Positions 32,515 through 41,343 of a stretch of 64,000 nt of DNA are shown piece by piece (within the stretch, counting starts at the first letter, position 1; each line of letters starts with the position of its first letter). The translations under genes were made by a program, and so were the position numbers. The notes under the pieces were generated by a model. That model was not told the DNA's origin, made no database searches, and saw only the letters and a list, made by a program, of their open reading frames with translations. Origin of the DNA: Candidatus Zipacnadia bacterium (lineage in GTDB: Bacteria; Armatimonadota; Zipacnadia; Zipacnadales; UBA5352); the NCBI GenBank assembly GCA_029820945.1, contig JALGUJ010000013.1:1-64000 (forward strand). The letters run 5' to 3'.

Positions 32515-35028
32515 TCAGTGCGCCTCGAGGCGCAGCAGGCGCACCCGCTCGGGCGCGAAGCCAACTTCCAGTGCGCCCGCTCCCTCGGCGATAGCCGCGC
32601 TTAGACGCTCTCCAGAGAGCAGGTCTTCGGCGACGAGCACATCGCCCTTGAGCCCCATCGCCTCAGCGTCAACGGCGAGTGACGCGGTCAGCTCCTCCTC
32701 GGCGGGGTTGTACGCGCTCAGGTAGAGCGCGCCGTCCTCGCCCGGGCCCCAGCGTTCCACCATCAACGGCTCCTCGGCGCGCACGTGCGTGACCGGCCGC
32801 CACCCGGCGGCGGTGATCCGCTGCATCGAGGGCACATAGCGGGCGTTGAGCTCGGCCACGGGCGCGTACTGCTCCGGGGTCTCGAAGACCCGCAGGTTCC
32901 CGAAGGACGGATAGATGCCCCAGTGCGCGCAGAGGTTGAACCAGTACTCCATCTCCCCGGGGTCATCCTCGATGTTGTAGATAAGCAGCAGGAACGGCTT
33001 CGGACCGGCCATCGTGCGCTTCTGCGCCAGCCGCCCGTGCCCCTCGACGCCCATGACATCGAGGGCGAAGAAGTGAAAGCGCCGATTGGGGTGCACGCCG
33101 TTGGCGAATAGCAGCTTGCCACGCTCGTGCAGCAGGTCGCGCAGCTCCCAGAGGAACTCGAGCAGCGCGAAGCGATTGTCGATGACCGGCCGCCCGGTCA
33201 CCAGGTCGTAGGTCAGCGGCACGCGCTCGGCCGCGAAGTGCTCGCGCCGGAAGCTGGTGAAGTCCCCCCAGTGCCCCAGTGAGTCCACGTAGGTGCCGTC
33301 AAGCTGCGGGATTTCCTCGTGCTGGCCGGCGACGTGGGCGAGCAGCGCCTTCGCCACCGTCGGCTCCTCGGAGTCGGCTGCCAGCCACGGGTTGGCGTTG
33401 AGCGGGAAGGTGATGGAGTTCCCTCCCCATGCGCTCTCGCGGATCTCGACCACCGGCTGTCCCTCGGCGTCGTGGAGCATGCAGCTCTCGATGATCGGCT
33501 TGTTCCCCCACCCGCGACCGCGCGGACCCTCGCCCGGCTCCCAGCCTCGGAAGATCTCCAGCGCCTCGGCCGGGCCGGAGGGCAACTCCTCAAGGCGCGT
33601 GATCTCCCGCTGGCCCGGGATGATGTACGGGCAGGTGGAGATGCCGTGCTCCTCGTCGAACTCCCACCCCCTCGGCCCGCCCTCGTGGAAGGCATAGTGC
33701 TCCGGGTCGGGCAGGTCGATGCGCGGCTGCCCGAACATCCACAGCCCCTCGCGCTCGGCGCGCTTCTCGAAGGCCCACGGGTAGAGCTCCTGGTAGCGGC
33801 GCGCGGCATCGCGCAGGCCCCAGGCCGGATCGATGCGGTAGATCACGAAGGCGAACGGGGCGCGGCTTTGCAGCTCCCCGGACGCCGCCGGGGAGAGGCC
33901 AAGCCTGAAGCGCACGACCCATCCCAGCTCCGCCGCCCACTCGAATGCGCAGATGCAGGGCCTATCAGCAGGCACCGCGAGTGACAGCCCCGCCTGCTCC
34001 GGGAGCGTGAGTGCCGAGAAGGTGAGGTCGTCCAGCCCCTGCTGTACCGGGCCGGGCTCCTCCTCCGCTCCGGCCTGCCAGAGCGGCACGCTCTCGTTGA
34101 CGTCCAGCCCCCAGAGCCAGCCCGGAGAGCCCACGGGGAGTGCCGCGAGCACGTCCACGCCGCGGTCCTCGCCCGTCAGGTCCGCGATCTCGCCCCGGCA
34201 CACGATGGCGTCGCCCTCCACCAGCCAGGTGGCCGAGACGCCCAGCCCGAGCTCCTCGCTCTCCCACTGCTGGCGAACGCTCCCCTCCCCGGTCGCCAGC
34301 TCCCCGGCCACGGGCACCATGTCGCCGCGCCAGGGCTGGACCCACAGCCCCGATCGCACCGCCGGGGCGGTCACGTCCAGGTCACCGACGCGAACCGCGG
34401 CCACGCCGCCGGCGTCATTGAGGCTGAGCGAGAGGCCGTCGCCCGTCCCCAGGGCGGGTAGCTCGGCCGTAGCTGTCGGGCGGTCCACGACGGTCACCTC
34501 CTCGCCGCGCTCGACCGAGATGTGCGCGTCGTCCCACCAGGCCGTGCCGGTGCCGTAGTGGCACAGGTACATGACGATGCTGGCGACCGGCCTGTCCGTG
34601 AAGACGGTGGCGGCCACCTTCGCGAAGTCATGGGTGCCGGGAATGCCGCCGGCGGAGACGGTCCGCCGGTGTCCTCCGGGCGGCTGCAGGTACAGGATGA
34701 TGCGCGGCGCGGACCCGGCCACGTTCTCGGTCGCCGACATCGCCGAGTAGTCCACGCGGCTGCCCGGCGGCAGCGGTGGGTCGATGCGGACCGTCTGCAG
34801 CACGTTCCCGGTCTGGCCTTCGAGGTTCGTGAGCCGCACCGAGCGGTCGCCGCTCGCGGCGCGTGCCTGCTCCCAGGCGATCTCGCCGTCACTGCCGCGA
34901 TGATTGAAGGACCAGCCTTCGGGAGCATCGTCGCCGGCCTCAAAGCCGGGGTTCGCGACCAGGTTCTGGGCGCCGACTGCGAGCTGGCAGGCGAACGCGA
35001 TGGCAATCAACATGGACACGCGGAGCAT
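32515..35028 (-). CDS. Large secreted glycosidase-like protein with N-terminal carbohydrate-binding-type domain
   Basis: The 837-residue protein has a signal peptide (MLRVSMLIAIAFACQLAVGAQ). A jelly-roll domain follows, beginning NLVANPGFEAGDDAPEGW, the standard opening of CBM4/9-like modules, and ending near TGTAWWDDAHISVERG. The central and C-terminal part looks like a TIM barrel: WGLRDAARRYQELYPWAF, DGTYVDSLGHWGDFT with acidic residues, GKLLFANGVHPNRRFHFFALDVMG, and YIIPGQREITRLEE. Family assignment is uncertain. It probably degrades an external polysaccharide. ATG 35028 is ten bases after GGAGG; the frame open to 35943 overlaps the divergent secretin-like gene and is not coding there. Its stop is five bases from the convergent PaaK-like stop. 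Confidence 0.75.
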   Translation of the reverse strand: MLRVSMLIAIAFACQLAVGAQNLVANPGFEAGDDAPEGWSFNHRGSDGEIAWEQARAASGDRSVRLTNLEGQTGNVLQTVRIDPPLPPGSRVDYSAMSATENVAGSAPRIILYLQPPGGHRRTVSAGGIPGTHDFAKVAATVFTDRPVASIVMYLCHYGTGTAWWDDAHISVERGEEVTVVDRPTATAELPALGTGDGLSLSLNDAGGVAAVRVGDLDVTAPAVRSGLWVQPWRGDMVPVAGELATGEGSVRQQWESEELGLGVSATWLVEGDAIVCRGEIADLTGEDRGVDVLAALPVGSPGWLWGLDVNESVPLWQAGAEEEPGPVQQGLDDLTFSALTLPEQAGLSLAVPADRPCICAFEWAAELGWVVRFRLGLSPAASGELQSRAPFAFVIYRIDPAWGLRDAARRYQELYPWAFEKRAEREGLWMFGQPRIDLPDPEHYAFHEGGPRGWEFDEEHGISTCPYIIPGQREITRLEELPSGPAEALEIFRGWEPGEGPRGRGWGNKPIIESCMLHDAEGQPVVEIRESAWGGNSITFPLNANPWLAADSEEPTVAKALLAHVAGQHEEIPQLDGTYVDSLGHWGDFTSFRREHFAAERVPLTYDLVTGRPVIDNRFALLEFLWELRDLLHERGKLLFANGVHPNRRFHFFALDVMGVEGHGRLAQKRTMAGPKPFLLLIYNIEDDPGEMEYWFNLCAHWGIYPSFGNLRVFETPEQYAPVAELNARYVPSMQRITAAGWRPVTHVRAEEPLMVERWGPGEDGALYLSAYNPAEEELTASLAVDAEAMGLKGDVLVAEDLLSGERLSAAIAEGAGALEVGFAPERVRLLRLEAH

Positions 35029-35154
35029 CGTGCTGTAACCTCCGTGCGGGTGTGCTGCCAAAGGCCTGTGTAGAGTTCGCGGACGCTCCGGCAATACCTG
35101 TGCACCGTGCGCGAGGGACGGCAACCGGGCGCTGCCGCCGAAGGGGGTCCAGAG

Positions 35155-36219
35155 ATGCGCGGGACAGTCGCACTGATGTGCATCATTCTGCTCGCCGCAC
35201 CATCGTGCCTCGCAGACACCATCGAGGTCATCGATCTGCTTCACCTCGACGCCCGGGAGTTCGCGGCGTCGCTCTCCGGGAGCCCCGGATCGGTCGGGAA
35301 CGCCCTGGCCGCCGAGGCGGCCGATTTCGCCGTCGCGGCGATGCACCACGTGGCGCAGCGCGCCACCACCCGCACCGGCTCCATGCAGCCGCAGACCTTC
35401 AGCCGGGGGCGCTCGGTAACCGGAGGCGGGGCGGACCTCTCGCACCTGCTGCCCGGGGGGCTGGCGGCGCCGCCCATGGCCGCGCCGAATCGCAACGGCC
35501 TTGTGGTCCGCGGGGAGCCGGAGGCCATCGACGAGCTGCGCGAGCTCATCGCCATGCTCGACGTGCCCACGCCGATGGTGAACGTGGAGGTGGCGATGGA
35601 CGAGGTGAGCACCGCCCGGTCGCGGCAGATTGACCCATCGCTGCAGGCCTGGGGCTGGAGCGGCGACCTGTCGCTCGGGCGGCTGGGGGAGCCCGTGCTC
35701 GGCTTCCGCCTGGACGACCTGCACGCCGTGCTCGGGTACGGCGCGGGGTGGACGCAGCGCGCGGTCACGACCGCGGCCAACGTCACGGGCATGAGCGGCC
35801 AGCCGATGGTCATCTCGGCCGGTGAGGCGCGGCCCCGCATCGCCGGCGAGGTCTACTACGACCCCTGGGGCCGGCGCCGTGTGGAGTACTACACCGAGGC
35901 GGTCTTCGTGGGCGTCACCTTCTGGGTGCTGCCCACCGTGCACGCCGATGACACGGTGACCATGGTCCTCAGGCCGGTGCTATCCGAGGTCGCCGGCCCC
36001 GCGGCTCAGGTCGGCGCCGGAGATGTCATCCAGCGCACGCTGGTGGAGACCACAGTGCGCGTCCCCAGCGGCCGGTCGCTGGTCATCGGCGGGCTCGACC
36101 GCCGCCTCGATGAGCTGAGCCGCAGCTTCCCGGCCTCCATGGGCAAGATGCGCACCGACAACAGCTCGGTCATCACCGTTACGCCCACGATCGTGCGGAT
36201 GCGGGGCACGGGCGGGTAG
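35155..36219 (+). CDS. Short secretin-domain (type II/III secretion, GspD/PilQ-like) protein
   Basis: The 354-residue protein has a signal peptide (RGTVALMCIILLAAPSCLA) and an N-domain-like stretch with NRNGLVVRGEPEAIDELRELIAMLDVP, the usual secretin N1/N2 strand-helix pattern. A C-terminal secretin domain includes VNVEVAMDEVS, FGVTFWVLPTV-like strands and the hallmark VRVPSGRSLVIGGL. Secretins form outer-membrane rings for type II secretion or type IV pili. This one is much shorter than GspD or PilQ (over 550) and has no other secretion gene beside it, so it may be a stand-alone or accessory ring. ATG 35155 follows AGGGGG. It is convergent with the DUF167 gene, three bases away. Confidence 0.75.
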   Translation: MRGTVALMCIILLAAPSCLADTIEVIDLLHLDAREFAASLSGSPGSVGNALAAEAADFAVAAMHHVAQRATTRTGSMQPQTFSRGRSVTGGGADLSHLLPGGLAAPPMAAPNRNGLVVRGEPEAIDELRELIAMLDVPTPMVNVEVAMDEVSTARSRQIDPSLQAWGWSGDLSLGRLGEPVLGFRLDDLHAVLGYGAGWTQRAVTTAANVTGMSGQPMVISAGEARPRIAGEVYYDPWGRRRVEYYTEAVFVGVTFWVLPTVHADDTVTMVLRPVLSEVAGPAAQVGAGDVIQRTLVETTVRVPSGRSLVIGGLDRRLDELSRSFPASMGKMRTDNSSVITVTPTIVRMRGTGG

Positions 36220-36222
36220 CGC

Positions 36223-36504
36223 TCAGTCGAGGTGCGGCTTGAGGCGCTCGCGAGCGTCGGGCGCGCTGATGCGCGCGACGTGCACCTGCTTGTGCCGCGA
36301 GGTCTCGCCCGAGAGCAGCGTCACGTCCGAGGCCGGCACGCCGAAGACTTCAGCGAGGTAGGAGCGCAGCTCGCGGTTGGCCTGCCCCTCCACCGGGGGC
36401 GCGATGAGCTTCACGGTCAGCTCCCTGCCGCGCCAGCCCACGACCTGGTTCTTCGGGGCGTTGGGGATGACCTTGAGGCGGATCGTGACGCCGGCGCCGG
36501 CCAT
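36223..36504 (-). CDS. DUF167 / YggU family protein
   Basis: The 93-residue protein matches the small YggU/DUF167 family of unknown biochemical role: IRLKVIPNAPKNQVVGW, LTVKLIAPPVEGQANRELRSYLAEVFGV and VTLLSGETSRHKQVHV. Family members often lie at the end of yggS-proC-yggT operons, exactly as here. It starts 10 bases after the CPBP protease gene with AGGGG just before ATG, and is the last gene of the unit from the promoter at 41248. Confidence 0.93.
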   Translation of the reverse strand: MAGAGVTIRLKVIPNAPKNQVVGWRGRELTVKLIAPPVEGQANRELRSYLAEVFGVPASDVTLLSGETSRHKQVHVARISAPDARERLKPHLD

Positions 36505-36514
36505 GGGCGCCCCC

Positions 36515-37954
36515 TCACATCGACTGCAGCAGCATGACCGCCATCACCAGCCCGTTGTGCACCCCGTGCGCGATCATCCCCGGCAGCAGCGACCGGCTCC
36601 GCTCGTAGAGGTAGCAAAGCGTCACCCCGATCAGGCCGATCACCAGGAACGCCTCCGCGTTCAGGTGCACGGCGGCAAAGACGGCGGCACCGGCGGGGAT
36701 CGCGTAGCGGGAGGGCAGCACCCGCCTCAAGCCCCCGTACACATAGCCGCGGAACATCAGCTCCTCCACGATGGGCGCCGCGATGCAGAAGAGGACGAAG
36801 TACGCGAAGATCTCCGCGGGACCCTCCGCGGCGCTGATCATGTCTTCCGTCGTCTGCGCCAGAGGGAGGCCTTCGCCCACGAGCAGCCCCGTCACCAGAG
36901 CGACGACCATCATGACCGTAAGGAAGACCGCGTAGCCCACGACCCCGGTCCCTACCAGGCGCAAGGCCCCGCGGAAGCGCATGCCCAGGAGCTTCAGCGG
37001 CCTCGCCCCACGCTGTTTCACGCGGTAGATGACCACGGCTATCGTGATGCCCGAGACCAGCAGGTACTGAATGCCCAGAACAAGAGGCCGCCCGAGCGGC
37101 CACTGCTCCGGACGCGGCAGATGGTCGATGGTCAGCGAGGTGAGCAGCCCGCCCACCAGCATCGCGCAGAGCAGCACTGCCACGCTCTCCGCCGCGTCGA
37201 TGATGGTCCACGGAACGATGAAGGGCAGCCGGGCCACAGGCTCGGGCACGGTCAGCCCGCGCCTGAGCAGGAGCACCAGGATGGCTACCACGCCGATTAG
37301 GAGCAGCGCGCCCGACAGGAGCGCCACGCCGCCCAACCCCGCAGCGAAGCGGATCGACCGGGCCTCGCGCCGCTCGGCGACCCGGCGGGCGTGCTCCTCC
37401 CGGCCCATTCGCGTGTAGACGTCCTCGAGCACCAGGTCGGTGAGCCAGCCCCTGCGCTCGGCAATGACGCCGAGCTTCTCGCGCAGCACGTCCTCGTCGG
37501 GGTCAGCGCTGGCGTACGCCTCCGCCAGCGCATAGTAGTACTCGCTGCTGCCTTCATCGAGGCTGGCCGCCAGCGCGAACATGTCGCTCGAGTGCTCGTA
37601 GTAGCCGCGGTGGCCGTAGATGACGCCGAGCCGGTAGGCGGCGGCATGGTTGGGGCGGGCCACCAGCGTCCTGCGCTCCCAGGCGGCGACCGCACGCTCC
37701 CGCAGCCGCCATGCCTGGTCGCGCGATGCGAAGGGCAGCCGCCCGGCGAGCGTCTCCAGGGCCTCGCCCAGCCGCCAGCTCATATCGGCCTCCATCACCT
37801 GCTGCCGCGACAGCCGGTACCACCGCTCCGAGGGCAGCTCGGCGCGCCGCGTGTCGAGGCCGATGAGTGTGACCGCGGCCGTCAGCAGCAGGGCGATGAG
37901 CCCGATGCGCGGGAGCTGTCGCCGGAACTCCCCGATGGCGGGATGGTAGTGCAC
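36515..37954 (-). CDS. CPBP-family intramembrane metalloprotease with N-terminal helical-repeat region
   Basis: The 479-residue protein has one N-terminal span (IGLIALLLTAAVTLIG). A helical region of about 200 residues with TPR-like units follows (LGVIYGHRGYYEHSSDMFALAASLDEGSS). The multi-span CPBP (Abi/Rce1-like) domain carries the three catalytic motifs: EELMFRGYVYGGLRRV, FAAVHLNAE and HGVHNGLVMA. Such enzymes cleave or process membrane substrates; bacterial members act in bacteriocin self-immunity or signalling. The start is GTG 37954, nine bases after AGGAG; the frame opens to 38014 without a ribosome site. It lies 34 bases after yggT in the division-associated operon. Confidence 0.88.
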   Translation of the reverse strand: MHYHPAIGEFRRQLPRIGLIALLLTAAVTLIGLDTRRAELPSERWYRLSRQQVMEADMSWRLGEALETLAGRLPFASRDQAWRLRERAVAAWERRTLVARPNHAAAYRLGVIYGHRGYYEHSSDMFALAASLDEGSSEYYYALAEAYASADPDEDVLREKLGVIAERRGWLTDLVLEDVYTRMGREEHARRVAERREARSIRFAAGLGGVALLSGALLLIGVVAILVLLLRRGLTVPEPVARLPFIVPWTIIDAAESVAVLLCAMLVGGLLTSLTIDHLPRPEQWPLGRPLVLGIQYLLVSGITIAVVIYRVKQRGARPLKLLGMRFRGALRLVGTGVVGYAVFLTVMMVVALVTGLLVGEGLPLAQTTEDMISAAEGPAEIFAYFVLFCIAAPIVEELMFRGYVYGGLRRVLPSRYAIPAGAAVFAAVHLNAEAFLVIGLIGVTLCYLYERSRSLLPGMIAHGVHNGLVMAVMLLQSM

Positions 37955-37988
37955 CTGGTGTCGCTCCTGTGGGTCGGGCGCAGCCGGA

Positions 37989-38276
37989 TCACACGCCGCG
38001 AAGCAGGCGCACAAGCAGGTTGCGCACCACGATGATGATCAGGCCGGCGATGATGGGCGAGAAGTCCACTGGAACGCCGCGCTGGTAGCGGAAGAGGGCG
38101 TTGCGGATGGGCCGCAGCAGCGGCTCGGTGGCCGCGAAGCACATCCGCTCCACGGCTCTGAGCACCCGATGCGGGCGTCGCACGCGGACCCAACTGAAGA
38201 TGACGCGCACCAACAGCAGGAGGAAGTAGACGTCCGTCGCGATGTTGATGGCGTCGATGATGTAGCCGGTGAGCAC
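37989..38276 (-). CDS. yggT: YggT/YlmG family membrane protein
   Basis: The 95-residue protein has two membrane segments (IATDVYFLLLLVRVIFSWV and FSPIIAGLIIIVVRNLLV) separated by TEPLLRPIRNALF, the YggT signature (TEP-x-L-x-P-IR). It is encoded next to sepF and proC in many bacteria and chloroplast-derived genomes, and its role is in membrane or division-site organisation. The start is GTG with only a weak ribosome site, 27 bases after proC. Confidence 0.92.
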   Translation of the reverse strand: MLTGYIIDAINIATDVYFLLLLVRVIFSWVRVRRPHRVLRAVERMCFAATEPLLRPIRNALFRYQRGVPVDFSPIIAGLIIIVVRNLLVRLLRGV

Positions 38277-38303
38277 CTTGTCGTGGACCGGGGCGGCGTC
38301 CGG

Positions 38304-39119
38304 TCAGCCTCCCAGCTCTCTGGCGCGGTCGGCGGCGGCGGTGACGGCCTCAATGGCCGCCGCCCGCAGGGCGCGGGCCTCCAGCGCCGCGATCCCGGCG
38401 ATGGTCGTGCCGCCGGGCGAGGAGACCATGTCCTTGAGCTTCGCCGGGCCGCCCTCATTGTCGAGGATCCAGCGCGCCGCTCCCAGCACGGTCTGTGCGG
38501 CCAGGCGTTGGGCCTGCCCGCGCGCCAGTCCGGCCCTGACGCCGCCGTCGGCGAGCGCCTCGATGAAGATCGCGACAAAGGCCGGGCCGCTTCCCGACAG
38601 CCCGGTCACGGCGTCGATCAGCCTCTCCTCGACGGCCACCGTCTCACCCGCCGCGGTCAGCAGCTCGACGACGAACGCCTCCTGCTGCTCGGTCACGCCC
38701 TCGCTAACCGCGTAGGCCGAGGCGGCCTCGGCGACCGTGCAGCAGATATTGGGCATCACGCGCACCAGGCTGGGCGCGGGGCCCGCGTACTCCCGCAAGG
38801 CCTCAAGCGTCACCCCGGCGGCAATGGAGATAAGGAGCTGACCCTCACGGAAGTCGTCGCGCACGTCGCGCAGCACCTCGCCGATGACCTGCGGCTTCAC
38901 GGCGACCAAGAGGCTCTCGGCCGCCTCGACGACCGTGCGGTTGTCATCCGTGGCGAAGCAGCCGAGGCGCTGCGCCTCGTCGCGGCAGGACGGGCTGATG
39001 TCGGAGGCGATCACCTCGCGCGGCTCCAGGACATCGGCATGGACCGCCGCATTCAGCAGCGCCCGACCCATGACCCCGGTTCCGATAATCCCCAGACGGT
39101 ATGTGCCGCCTTCGTTCAT
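38304..39119 (-). CDS. proC: Pyrroline-5-carboxylate reductase
   Basis: ProC reduces 1-pyrroline-5-carboxylate to proline with NAD(P)H. The 271-residue length is usual. The Rossmann loop GIIGTGVMGRALLNAAV is near residue 9, VAVKPQVIGEVL follows in the middle, and VRVMPNICCTVAEAAS replaces the usual RxMPNTP segment. The C-terminal ALTGLSGSGPAF-type block reads AVTGLSGSGPAFVAIFIEALADGG. The MPN site has Ile-Cys-Cys in place of Thr-Pro, a mild departure. It sits between sepF and yggT, the typical position in this conserved operon. Confidence 0.95.
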   Translation of the reverse strand: MNEGGTYRLGIIGTGVMGRALLNAAVHADVLEPREVIASDISPSCRDEAQRLGCFATDDNRTVVEAAESLLVAVKPQVIGEVLRDVRDDFREGQLLISIAAGVTLEALREYAGPAPSLVRVMPNICCTVAEAASAYAVSEGVTEQQEAFVVELLTAAGETVAVEERLIDAVTGLSGSGPAFVAIFIEALADGGVRAGLARGQAQRLAAQTVLGAARWILDNEGGPAKLKDMVSSPGGTTIAGIAALEARALRAAAIEAVTAAADRARELGG

Positions 39120-39149
39120 GACATGGCCTCAGAAGCGCACGGCGCCGCC

Positions 39150-39623
39150 TCAAAAGGGTCTCGTGCGCGTCTCCGCGGTCTCCTCATCCTCGTGCGGTCC
39201 GGGGCCGGCGCGCCCGGAGTTGATGGAGAGCCGCTCCACCGGCACGTCGAAGGGCGAGCAGATGAACACCGAGCGCGCGACCTTCTTCATGGAGCCACTG
39301 AGCCCGTAGACCACTCCGCCGAGGAAGTCAACGATCCGCCGCGCCTCCGGCTCCGGCACCTCCTCGAGGTTGACGATGACGGGCATGTGGTCCTTGATCT
39401 GCTCGGCCACCTGCGGCGCCTCGTCGATGGTCTGAGGCTGTGCGCGGATGATCGCCATCCCGCTAAACTCGCTGCGGTCGGTGCGAAGGGGGTAGACGCC
39501 CGGCTCGTCGGGGGCCAGACCCAGGTCGCCAAACTCGCGATCGAACTCAAGGTCTTCCCCGTTGAGCCCCTCCCCAAACCCGAAGAAGTCCAGGGCCGCG
39601 GCCACGAAGCGGTTCGACATCAT
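39150..39623 (-). CDS. sepF: Cell division protein SepF
   Basis: SepF binds FtsZ and tethers or bundles it at the division septum in bacteria that lack or supplement FtsA/ZipA. The 157-residue protein has a short N-terminal amphipathic stretch (FVAAALDFFGFGE) fit for membrane binding and an acidic linker. The core domain includes DHMPVIVNLEEVPEPEARRIVDFLGGVVYGLSGSMKKV and the final FICSPFDV strand. The C-terminal tail after VERLSI is charged and disordered. GGAGG lies five to eight bases before two adjacent ATGs. It follows yggS and precedes proC, the ylmE-ylmF-type gene order. Confidence 0.93.
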   Translation of the reverse strand: MMSNRFVAAALDFFGFGEGLNGEDLEFDREFGDLGLAPDEPGVYPLRTDRSEFSGMAIIRAQPQTIDEAPQVAEQIKDHMPVIVNLEEVPEPEARRIVDFLGGVVYGLSGSMKKVARSVFICSPFDVPVERLSINSGRAGPGPHEDEETAETRTRPF

Positions 39624-39722
39624 GCATCCCTCCTGTGCTGGTGCAATGCCGGCTGTGAGTGTTGCTTCGTCGATGTCGCAGCCCCGCCGCTGTGGCGTGC
39701 GGCGGAGCCAAGCCGATTGTCT

Positions 39723-40421
39723 CTAGTGGCGCGGGCCGAAGATCGCGCTTCCCACCCGCACGAGCGTCGCGCCCTCCTCAACAGCCACCTCGAAGTCGCA
39801 CGTCATCCCCATCGAGAGGTGTCGCAGATGCTCAGCCGCAACTCCGTCGTCCACCAGGCGCTCCCGCAACTCGCGCAGCCGGACGAAGTAGGGCCGGTTC
39901 TCCTCGGGATCCTCGCAGTAGGGCGGCATCGTCATCAGCCCGACAAGCCGCGAGTGCTCCAACTCCGCCAGCGACTTCGCCAGCGGCAGGGCCTCCTCCG
40001 CCGCGAGCCCGAACTTGCTCGCCTCTCCGCTCACATTCACCTGCAGTAAGAAGGGTACTTCACGCTGCGCCGCCGCGGCGCGCTTATCCAGCTCCCGGCC
40101 GACTCTCTGGCTGTCGATCGAGTGGACGAGACTGACGAAAGGCACGATGCCGCGCACCTTGTTCGTCTGCAGATGGCCGATGGCGTGCCATCGCACCTTC
40201 TCATCGGCCAGCGCCTCCGCCTTCTCCATCATCTCCTGGGCGTAGTTCTCGCCCAGGTCGGCGGCACCGGCATCCACCGCCGCCCGGATCTCATCGAGGC
40301 TCCGGGTCTTGGTGACGGTAACGAGGTGCACGTCCCCCGCCTCACGGCCGGCGCGCTCCGCCGCGTCCACGATGCGCCCCCGCACCTTCCCCAGGTTGTC
40401 CGCGATCTGGCTGTAGCGCAA
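39723..40421 (-). CDS. yggS: YggS-family pyridoxal phosphate homeostasis protein
   Basis: The 232-residue PLP-binding TIM-barrel protein controls free PLP levels and has no known catalytic reaction. The lysine that binds PLP is in VTVTKTRSLDEI (about residue 38). Other family blocks are LGENYAQEMMEKAE, WHAIGHLQTNKVRGI, HSIDSQRVG, LLQVNVSGEASKFG, and LSMGMTCDFEVAVEEGATLVRVGSAIFG at the C-terminus. No ATG or GTG is available near the N-terminus. The first start codon after the upstream stop is TTG 40421, which gives a family-like N-terminus. It lies 18 bases after the zinc-ribbon gene. Confidence 0.94.
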   Translation of the reverse strand: MRYSQIADNLGKVRGRIVDAAERAGREAGDVHLVTVTKTRSLDEIRAAVDAGAADLGENYAQEMMEKAEALADEKVRWHAIGHLQTNKVRGIVPFVSLVHSIDSQRVGRELDKRAAAAQREVPFLLQVNVSGEASKFGLAAEEALPLAKSLAELEHSRLVGLMTMPPYCEDPEENRPYFVRLRELRERLVDDGVAAEHLRHLSMGMTCDFEVAVEEGATLVRVGSAIFGPRH

Positions 40422-40439
40422 CTCAACGCCGCTCTCGGC

Positions 40440-41204
40440 TTACTCCTCGTCGTCGCTGAAGTCGATGACCCAGCCGCCCAGGTCCTCCTCCTTCTTCTCT
40501 TCCTCGTCCGGCTCGGACTCGGGCTCCTCACTGAGCTCGAAGGACAGGTCGGCGAAGTCAACGTCCTCGGCCTCTGGCGCTTCCTCGGCCTCTTCCTCAG
40601 GCTCGGATACGGCCTCCTCCACCGGCTCGAAGAGCGGCGCCTCCTCGGCGGGCTCCTCGAAGCCAGGCACCTCCTCCGCTTCCTCCTCGACGACGCCTTC
40701 TGCCTCGATCTCGTCCGGCGGCGGCGGTGGGGGCGGCGGCGCGAAGGCCGGCTCCTCGGCGGCGGGCGCCTCCTCCGCAGCGGGCTCAGCGGCCTCCTCC
40801 TCCACGGGCTCCTCCAGGCTCGGCGGTGGGGCGGGCTCCTCTTCCTCCTCCGCGACCTCCTCGGGTGGCGGTGCTGGAGCCGGCTCCTCCCAGTCCGCGT
40901 CCGGGACGCCGGCGGGCATCTCTTCCTCCGCCCCGCCGACGAACTCCTCCTCGGCTCCTATCTCGGCCTCGCCCCCGAGCACCAAGGCAACAGCCTGGGC
41001 CACCGTACACGCAGGCTGGCCCTCCAACATGTCAATGGGTTCACCGCACGAGACACAGTAGGCGGCATCCTCGGGGTTTGCCGCGCCACACTCGGGGCAG
41101 ACCGTGCCGCCGATCTCGACCTCCAGAGGATAGAAGCAGCGGAGGCATGCAGCGCGGGTTGAGTCATTCTCGCATCCGCAGCGACTGCAGTAGATCGCCG
41201 CCAC
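40440..41204 (-). CDS. Double zinc-ribbon protein with long Glu/Pro-rich acidic tail
   Basis: The N-terminal 60 residues contain four CxxC knuckles (CSRC, CLRC, CPEC, CVSC), a double zinc ribbon. A short linker follows, then about 170 residues made almost entirely of Glu, Ala and Pro (runs such as EEPAPAPPPEE), ending LGGWVIDFSDDEE. The tail is surely disordered and very acidic. A chaperone, nucleic-acid-adaptor or scaffold role can be imagined, but I do not know the family. The GTG start follows AAGGTGGA. It is the first gene of the yggS-sepF-proC-yggT unit and is read from the near-consensus promoter 44 bases upstream. Confidence 0.85.
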   Translation of the reverse strand: MAAIYCSRCGCENDSTRAACLRCFYPLEVEIGGTVCPECGAANPEDAAYCVSCGEPIDMLEGQPACTVAQAVALVLGGEAEIGAEEEFVGGAEEEMPAGVPDADWEEPAPAPPPEEVAEEEEEPAPPPSLEEPVEEEAAEPAAEEAPAAEEPAFAPPPPPPPPDEIEAEGVVEEEAEEVPGFEEPAEEAPLFEPVEEAVSEPEEEAEEAPEAEDVDFADLSFELSEEPESEPDEEEKKEEDLGGWVIDFSDDEE

Positions 41205-41247
41205 AGTAATTCCACCTTACCGGCAGGGCGTAGCCGAAACCACGCCG

Positions 41248-41276
41248 AGTATATCCGAACGCATATGCACTGTCAA
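41248..41276 (-). promoter_or_regulatory. Near-consensus sigma-70 promoter of the zinc-ribbon/yggS/sepF operon
   Basis: On the minus strand, TTGACA (41276-41271) is followed after exactly 17 bases by TATACT (41253-41248), 11 of 12 matches to consensus. Transcription would start near 41241, leaving a leader of about 37 bases to GTG 41204. It is the strongest promoter seen in the window. Confidence 0.85.
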
Positions 41277-41343
41277 GCAGGGCGCCTCCAAGGGCCACGA
41301 CGGGCCGCCAGGCGCCAGTTCGCGAGGAGCGGACGCGCCGCCA

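Noticed and set aside
40460-40990. Apparent tandem DNA repeat of CTC/CTCC units
   Set aside because: It is explained by the Glu/Pro/Ala-rich coding sequence of the zinc-ribbon protein, not by a separate repeat element.
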